DNA of 64,000 bases from Dermatophilaceae bacterium Soc4.6. GTDB lineage: Bacteria; Actinomycetota; Actinomycetes; Actinomycetales; Dermatophilaceae. Positions 59,699 to 64,000 of this stretch are shown piece by piece. Within the stretch, counting starts at the first letter, position 1, and every line of letters begins with the position of its first letter. Below the pieces are notes generated by a model. That model had not been told where the DNA came from, did not search any database, and saw nothing but the letters and a program-made list of their open reading frames with translations. Location: the NCBI GenBank assembly GCA_039889245.1, contig JAZGVH010000002.1, positions 2,666,001 through 2,730,000 of the forward strand, in the 5' to 3' direction. A program made the translations under genes and the position numbers.

Positions 59699-60724
59699 AT
59701 GGACCCCGAGCGCCTACGGCGTCTCTGCGGTGGTGCGTTGAGCGAGATCGGCGCCGACGTCGACTTCGAGGTGGTCGGCCCGACCGATCACCCCGACACC
59801 TTCGACGCACGCCTCGACGGTTAGCCGGTCGTGGCGGTCTGGCTCGGTGTCGGGTGGCCGCGCCAGGCCGAGGCGCTGCTGGCGCGCGCCCACCCGCCGG
59901 ACCTCGTCGCCGCCCCGGAGCTGTCGCCCGGAGCGCGCGATCGCCTTACTGCGGCTGGGGTCTCGTGGTTCGACGAGACGGGTGCGGCGCGGATCGTCAC
60001 TCCCCGGCTGCGCGTGCTGGTCGACACCCGCCGGGCCGCACCGAAGCCGCCACGAAAGAACCTCGGCTGGACGCCGGCGACCCTGGCCGTCTGCGAGGCG
60101 CTTCTGCTGGGCGCCGAAGGGACGGTCGCGCGGGTGAGCGAGCGGACGGGTCTCGCCGCCTCGACCGTGTCCACGTCGTTGAAGTTCCTCCAGACGGAGC
60201 ACCTCCTCAGTGCTGAGGCCCAGCGCGGGCGTCACGCCCGGCGGGTCGTTGACGACGGGGACCAGCTGCTCGATGCCTACGCCGCGGCCGCCGCCCGGCT
60301 GCGCAGCCCGCAGTCGGTCCGCGTCGGCGTGCTCTGGCGCGACCCCCATCGGGGGGCCGCACAGCTCGGCGCGCAGTGGGAGAAGCAGGGGACGCGGTGG
60401 AGTGCGACCAGTGCTCTGGCCGCCGATGTCCTGGCCCCGCTCCTGACCGACGTGGTGCCCCTGGAGATCTACGTCCAAGCCCAGAGTCTGGCCGACCTGC
60501 GTCAGGTCGCCCGACAAGCGGGTCTCTCCGAGGCTGCGGGCGGGAGGCTTGTCCTGCGCCCGTTCCCGACGCCCGCGCAGGATTCGCTCAGTGACGTGGT
60601 CTCGGGTGTGCGGGTGATGCCGTGGCCCCGGGTCTACGCCGACCTGCGCAGCACCGGGGTCCGCGGGGAAGAAGCAGCCGAGCACCTGCGCGCCCACCGG
60701 CCGATGGAGCCCGCAGATGCCTGA
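59699..60724 (+). pseudogene. AbiEi-like antitoxin gene with an early amber stop
   Basis: The natural frame begins at ATG 59699 (MDPERLRRLCGGALSEIGAD), is interrupted by TAG at 59822-59824 and continues in the same frame (PVVAVWLGVGWPRQAEALLA) to 60724. The protein resembles AbiEi-type transcriptional regulators of type IV toxin-antitoxin systems, with a wHTH at ATLAVCEALLLGAEGTVARV. Translation could restart at GTG 59831, giving 297 residues that keep the HTH. A single base change (e.g. CAG to TAG) explains the stop. Confidence 0.7.
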
Positions 60725-61600
60725 GGAGCCAGAGCGCACCACCCGCGCGCGCCGGGCGGCCGAGCTGGCCCTCGTGCGGGTGTGCCACCACTACGGCGGG
60801 ACCCCGAACTTCGTCCTGCTCGGCGGCCTCGTACCGCAGCTGCTGTGCGCCGACTCGGGCATGGTGCACGCCGGCACCACCGACGTCGATGTGCAGGTCG
60901 ACCTCGAGATCGCTGCGGGCGCCGACAACGCCCCGCGACTGGAGACGGCCCTGCGCAACGCCGACTTCTCGCCCGACAGCGGTCAGGTGTGGCGCTGGGA
61001 GACGGTCCAGGGCGGCACCTACCGGGCCGTCATCAAGTTCGAGCTGCTGGCCGACCTCGACAGCGCCCGCCAGGGCGACAACGTCCTGTTCACCAGCACC
61101 TCCGCCCTCGGGGCGGTGAACCTGCGGGGCACGGGCTACGCGGCACGGGACCACACCGTGCGCACGCTTGTGGCCTACGACCAGGGCGCGCGACGCGTCG
61201 CCGACGTCCACGTCACGGGCCTGGCGGGGTTCCTGCTGGCCAAGACCGCGGCGGCTACGGGCGACACAAGGCCAAGGACTACTACGACATCGCCTTCGTG
61301 CTGCTGCACCACGACGAGATCGACGAGCTCGGCTCGGGCGCAACGGAATCGCCCGCCGAGGTGGTGCTACGCGGCTCGGAGCGCCCGTCGAGCTGCGAAC
61401 GGCGCTCGAGGATCTACGCGCCAACTTCGCCGACGACGACGCCTAAGGGACGACCGCGTACGTCGACCAGCACGGGCTCAACCACCCCGAGACCGATGCG
61501 GCCACCGCCGCGACCGACGCGCAGCTGGCGGTCGAGGCGTTTGCCGGTGCAATCCTCGAGGCCATTGCCCAGCGCGCCGGATCGCCCTCTACGGAATCGC
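60717..61600 (+). pseudogene. AbiEii-like nucleotidyltransferase toxin gene, multiply broken
   Basis: Starts ATG 60717, overlapping abiEi by 8 bases. The N-terminal nucleotidyltransferase motif is intact (FVLLGGLVPQLL, then GTTDVDVQVDLEI). Near 61257 the frame shifts (one base lost), with GYGRHKAKDYYDIAFVLLHHDE continuing in another frame; a second shift near 61380 leads to VELRTALEDLRANFADDDA, ended by TAA at 61444, after which homologous-looking sequence (AYVDQHGLNHPETDAATAAT) still continues. So at least two frameshifts and a nonsense change; the toxin is probably dead. Confidence 0.7.
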
Positions 61601-61606
61601 CGATCG

Positions 61607-61626
61607 TGGGCCCAACACTGGGCCTA
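61607..61626 (+). repeat. Integrase arm sites, right end
   Basis: TGGGCCCAA at 61607 and TGGGCCTA at 61619, 12 bp apart as at the left end. After circularisation these would flank the attachment core with the left pair. Confidence 0.5.
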
Positions 61627-61777
61627 GACGCCTCGAATCGAGGGTCTTGTGTAACGATCCGACAACGAACGACAAAGGACGACAGGATCCGTCATTGCGC
61701 CCCTGACCTGCGACGATGCGCGATTTCGCCGCTACTCGGGTCGTGCGAGGGCGGATCCTGACGGGCTCGGGGCCCGG

Positions 61778-62045
61778 CTACGGATCAGAAGGTTGGGGGT
61801 TCGAATCCCTTCGGGCGCACTCTGTGTTGAGACAGACTTGTGGGGCCCTGACCAGCGGAGACGCTGGCCAGGGCCTTACTCGTCCCCGGGGTCCGTCGAG
61901 GCCGGAGGAGGGTTCCTGGGCCAAGAATGGGTTCAACAATGGAACCTGGGGTGCTGCGGTCGGGTCGGGCCTGGTGGTGTGCCCCAGTCGCGTCGAGCCC
62001 CCGTCAGGGGATCTGGTGTGCCTTCGGGTGTCCACTGGACGGGCC
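61778..62045 (+). repeat. attR plus second copy of the island's left-end sequence
   Basis: From CTACGGATCAG on, this region repeats 51275-51506: the tRNA 3' half, the terminator hairpin (here with compensatory changes), degenerate arm sites (61917-61936) and the segment ending GTCCACTGGACGGGCC. It has an extra ~36 bp flanked by GTGTGCC. The match ends where xis begins in the left copy, so this looks like the left end of an older, related element that has lost xis and int. No intact tRNA gene is present here. Confidence 0.75.
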
Positions 62046-62097
62046 TTGCGAGGGGCAGCAGGACCACACGTCTGCCCGCCGAAGGGGGAAGGATCTC

Positions 62098-62259
62098 GTG
62101 GTGATCGCCGCCTCGTTGATGTTGCTCGCCGGGTTCGGCCTCATCGCGCTCGGGCTCGTGCAGCACACCATGTACGACATTGGCGCTGTGGTCGTGGTGA
62201 TCGCCGCTGTCGGCCTCGCTGTCCGGACGGTCGACGTCGTCAGATGGCTGCGGCACTGA
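62098..62259 (+). CDS. Small two-helix membrane protein
   Basis: A 53-residue protein beginning at GTG 62098 (or 62101) after GGAAGGA, with two hydrophobic segments (IAASLMLLAGFGLIALGLV and IGAVVVVIAAVGLAVRTVDV). No family recognised. It converges on the formate dehydrogenase-type operon and follows the element remnant. Confidence 0.55.
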   Translation: MVIAASLMLLAGFGLIALGLVQHTMYDIGAVVVVIAAVGLAVRTVDVVRWLRH

Positions 62260-62287
62260 CGTCGGCCCACGTGGCTGCCGCGGGTCG

Positions 62288-63265
62288 TCACGCCGGATCC
62301 CGCGAGGTGGAGCGACCCTCCGCCGTTGCCTCGGCCTGTGCCCGCGCACGTTGGGGTTGCACCACGTAGCGGGGGTCGCGGGTGGACTCGACGCCGGCGG
62401 CGAAGATGCCGAAGCGGGTGCACAACGAGGCCGCGACGAGGGCGGCCCCGCCGATACGTCCCAGCACTGGCGCCCGATGACCGGCCACGGCCAAAGCCGA
62501 CCCGGCCAGGGTCAGTGCCTTGGCACCCTTCATGAGCGTGCCGGCCCGACCCTTGCGGTAGCACTCGTCGGCCAGCCCCGCGGCGCCGTGCATCCGGTGG
62601 GTGGCTACCGTCTCCGCGACCGCACCGATCAGGGCGAGCCGTCGCGCGGGTCCACTCTCGCTGGTGGGCGCCAGCAGGAGACCGAGGCCGCCCGCTGCGC
62701 TGGCCGCGGACCCGACGAAGACGAAGGGCAGCTCGCAGTGCGGCTCGTGCCACGCCGGTACGGCCGTGTCGCCGATCAGTACCGCGGTGTAGGCCGCCAC
62801 GACCGGGCCGAGGAGCGCCGTGCCGGCAGTGGTCGCGGGTGCGGCCCAGGGCATCCACCCCGTGAGCTCGATCCCCGCGCCCGCCAGCGCCATCGGGGCG
62901 TACCCGGTGAGCACCCACGTGCCGACGCTCATCGGTGAGGTCGGCTTGGCCACGCGCAACATGTTGATGAAGCGGGCGGGGCGACCCAGGTCGTGGACGA
63001 GGGCGGCGAGCGAGAGGGAGATGGCACCGGCAGCACCCAGACGGGCCACGCGCGCCAGCCCCGGCAGCTTGGCGAATGCTGCCCCCGCGGCCAGGACCGA
63101 GGACCCTCCGGCCAGGCCGCCGAGGAACAGGTACCCGGCGATGTCGGTGGCCGACCAGGTCGGCTCCTGGAGGATGGGGCGACCGTAGTAGGACTCGAAG
63201 GAGGCCTCGGGCACCATGAGGTTCTCGCCCCGTCTGCGGCGACGGCGCTCGGTCACCCCGGTCAC
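62288..63265 (-). CDS. NrfD-type membrane anchor of a formate dehydrogenase-like complex
   Basis: A ~325-residue protein with about eight membrane helices (GYLFLGGLAGGSSVLAAGAAF, AAGAISLSLAALVHDLGRP, VGTWVLTGYAPMALAGAG and more) of the NrfD/PsrC family, the quinone-reactive anchor. It has the characteristic HDLGRPxRFxNMLR and SPMSVGTWVL motifs. GTG 63265 overlaps the ferredoxin-subunit stop (GTGA); GTG 63256 or ATG 63217 are alternatives. Together with the adjacent 4Fe-4S subunit it passes electrons from a catalytic subunit, expected beyond the right edge, to quinone. Confidence 0.87.
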   Translation of the reverse strand: MTGVTERRRRRRGENLMVPEASFESYYGRPILQEPTWSATDIAGYLFLGGLAGGSSVLAAGAAFAKLPGLARVARLGAAGAISLSLAALVHDLGRPARFINMLRVAKPTSPMSVGTWVLTGYAPMALAGAGIELTGWMPWAAPATTAGTALLGPVVAAYTAVLIGDTAVPAWHEPHCELPFVFVGSAASAAGGLGLLLAPTSESGPARRLALIGAVAETVATHRMHGAAGLADECYRKGRAGTLMKGAKALTLAGSALAVAGHRAPVLGRIGGAALVAASLCTRFGIFAAGVESTRDPRYVVQPQRARAQAEATAEGRSTSRDPA

Positions 63266-64000
63266 CTCGACCGCCCCCACACGGCGGCGACCCCGGCCAG
63301 CGCGAGACCCGCTGCCGCGGCTGCGGCGTGCGCCCACATCCGTGGCAGGTCCCGCGTGGTCACCACAGGGTCCGGTGGCAACCCGTACACCTCCGGTTCG
63401 TCGAGCAGCAGGAAGAACGCCCCCGCCCCGCCCACTCCGTCCTCGGGGTCATTGCCGTACAGCCGGGCCTCGGGCACCCCCGATCCGTGCAGCACCTCGA
63501 CACGCTTCCCGGCCCGCTCCCGCAGCTCGTCGAGGTCGCCGAACTGGATGGACTGGGTCGGGCAGGCCTTGGCGCAGGCTGGCTCCTGGCCCACCGAGAG
63601 ACGGTCGTAGCACAGGGTGCACTTGAAGACGCGGCCGTCGTCCTCACGCTGTGCGATGACGCCGTACGGGCAGGCGGACACGCAGTAGCCGCAGCCGTTG
63701 CACACGTCCTCCTGCACGATGACAGTGCCGAACTCCGTGCGGACCAGTGCCCCAGTCGGGCACACGTCCAGGCACGCCGCGTGCGTGCAGTGCTTGCACA
63801 CGTCCGACGACATCAGCCAACGCACCCCTGACGTCGCAAAGGCGGTCCCCTGGTCCGGGAGGTCCCCGTCTGCGGGCGCGGCGGGGGCGGGTCCGATCCC
63901 GGGCATGCCCAACGGCACGGGGGCTAGTACCGGGGCGGCCTGCTCGATGAACGCCACATGGCGCCAGGTGTCGGCGCTCAGCCCACCCGTGTTGTCGTAG
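63262..64000 (-). CDS. 4Fe-4S electron-transfer subunit (FdhB/HybA-like), 5' end outside the window
   Basis: The frame is open through position 64000 (GGLSADTWRHVAFIEQ upstream of the first GTG at 63957), so the N-terminus is missing. Cysteine motifs for clusters are visible: CKHCTHAACLDVCPTGAL, CNGCGYCVSACPYG and CTLCYDRLSVGQEPACAKACP. A single C-terminal hydrophobic helix (WAHAAAAAAGLALAGVAAVW) anchors it. The YDNTGG...WRHVAF region is typical of formate dehydrogenase beta subunits. First of the two genes seen here; the catalytic subunit should lie upstream. Confidence 0.9.
   Translation of the reverse strand, partial: YDNTGGLSADTWRHVAFIEQAAPVLAPVPLGMPGIGPAPAAPADGDLPDQGTAFATSGVRWLMSSDVCKHCTHAACLDVCPTGALVRTEFGTVIVQEDVCNGCGYCVSACPYGVIAQREDDGRVFKCTLCYDRLSVGQEPACAKACPTQSIQFGDLDELRERAGKRVEVLHGSGVPEARLYGNDPEDGVGGAGAFFLLLDEPEVYGLPPDPVVTTRDLPRMWAHAAAAAAGLALAGVAAVWGRSR

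Larger units (their letters stand above)
51275..61777 (+). mobile_element. Integrative island in tRNA-Arg with toxin-antitoxin cargo
   Basis: The 3' part of tRNA-Arg from CTACGGATCAG onward (51275) is repeated at 61778, giving a 10.5 kb unit bounded by direct repeats. Excisionase and integrase lie at the left end, adjacent to the tRNA. Cargo: MntA-HepT, membrane protease, RelBE-type pair, unknown genes, DUF427 protein and a decayed AbiE pair. No replication or transfer genes are present, so it is a mobilisable or cryptic genomic island. Pairs of TGGGCCCAA-type arm sites occur at both ends with 12-bp spacing. Confidence 0.85.

Noticed and set aside
61778-61850. A second tRNA-Arg gene
   Set aside because: Only the 3' half is present; the acceptor 5' strand and D-arm are missing, so it is an attachment-site remnant.

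Overview
This is high-GC actinobacterial DNA. WhiB-type and FtsK/TraB-type element genes, a Rv0338c-like Fe-S reductase, a GTP-dependent PEP carboxykinase, many ATGA/GTGA stop-start overlaps and apparently leaderless genes all fit Actinomycetota. A Micrococcales host, probably near Intrasporangiaceae, is my inference from overall gene style, not a proven placement. The window is a core-gene backbone carrying two tRNA-anchored integrative elements and one rearranged segment.

Layout. (1) 1-10.9 kb: an actinomycete integrative and conjugative element (AICE) next to tRNA-Gly(CCC). It encodes an XRE regulator, a flavoprotein, two small unknowns, a TraB/FtsK translocase, a WhiB-like protein, a RepSA-type HUH initiator, excisionase and integrase, nearly all translationally overlapping. 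A DUF262/DUF1524 restriction-type protein, a truncated membrane protein gene and a second decayed excisionase lie on its left. The left attachment site was not found. (2) 11-26 kb: dcd, a small XRE regulator, VapBC, a divergent SDR, a NarL-type two-component system overlapping a secreted protein gene, an alpha/beta hydrolase, an aromatic amino acid lyase homologue with an altered MIO motif, an osmoprotectant-type ABC transporter operon, and a membrane Fe-S oxidoreductase. (3) 26-33 kb: a frameshifted secreted BNR-repeat protein, cysK-cysE behind a SigR/SigH-like promoter, and a WXG-like/DUF1023 pair. (4) 33.3-38.8 kb: a compact minus-strand operon of subtilase, ECF-type sigma factor, a small protein and a TPR-CHAT protease. 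This is the most system-like novel unit in the window. (5) 39-51 kb: two tRNA-Ser genes, folP-like, LCP protein, GtrA, then a segment (about 43281-47750) that looks inverted. A dienelactone hydrolase is cut in two, with its 5' half on the minus strand at one end and its 3' half on the plus strand at the other. A glycosyltransferase and an acyl-CoA ligase are truncated at the same joints. An OmpR-type two-component system lies inside. A cold-shock gene and pckG follow. (6) 51.2-61.8 kb: a second integrative element in tRNA-Arg(ACG), with excisionase, integrase, MntA-HepT, a membrane-anchored trypsin-like protease, a RelBE-type pair, unknown genes, a DUF427 protein and a decayed AbiE pair. Short GNRA-loop palindromic repeats are scattered through it. 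Its right end abuts a second copy of the element's left end, implying stepwise accretion. (7) 62-64 kb: a small membrane protein and the distal part of a formate dehydrogenase-type operon (NrfD-like anchor and 4Fe-4S subunit, the latter running off the window).

How the parts work together. The AICE genes form one replication/transfer/integration unit. The cys genes make O-acetylserine and then cysteine. The CHAT operon pairs two proteases with their own sigma factor and is probably a regulated proteolytic response. The second island is mostly stability and defence cargo (toxin-antitoxin pairs), some of it decaying. Function statements rest on motifs read by eye; no database search was possible.
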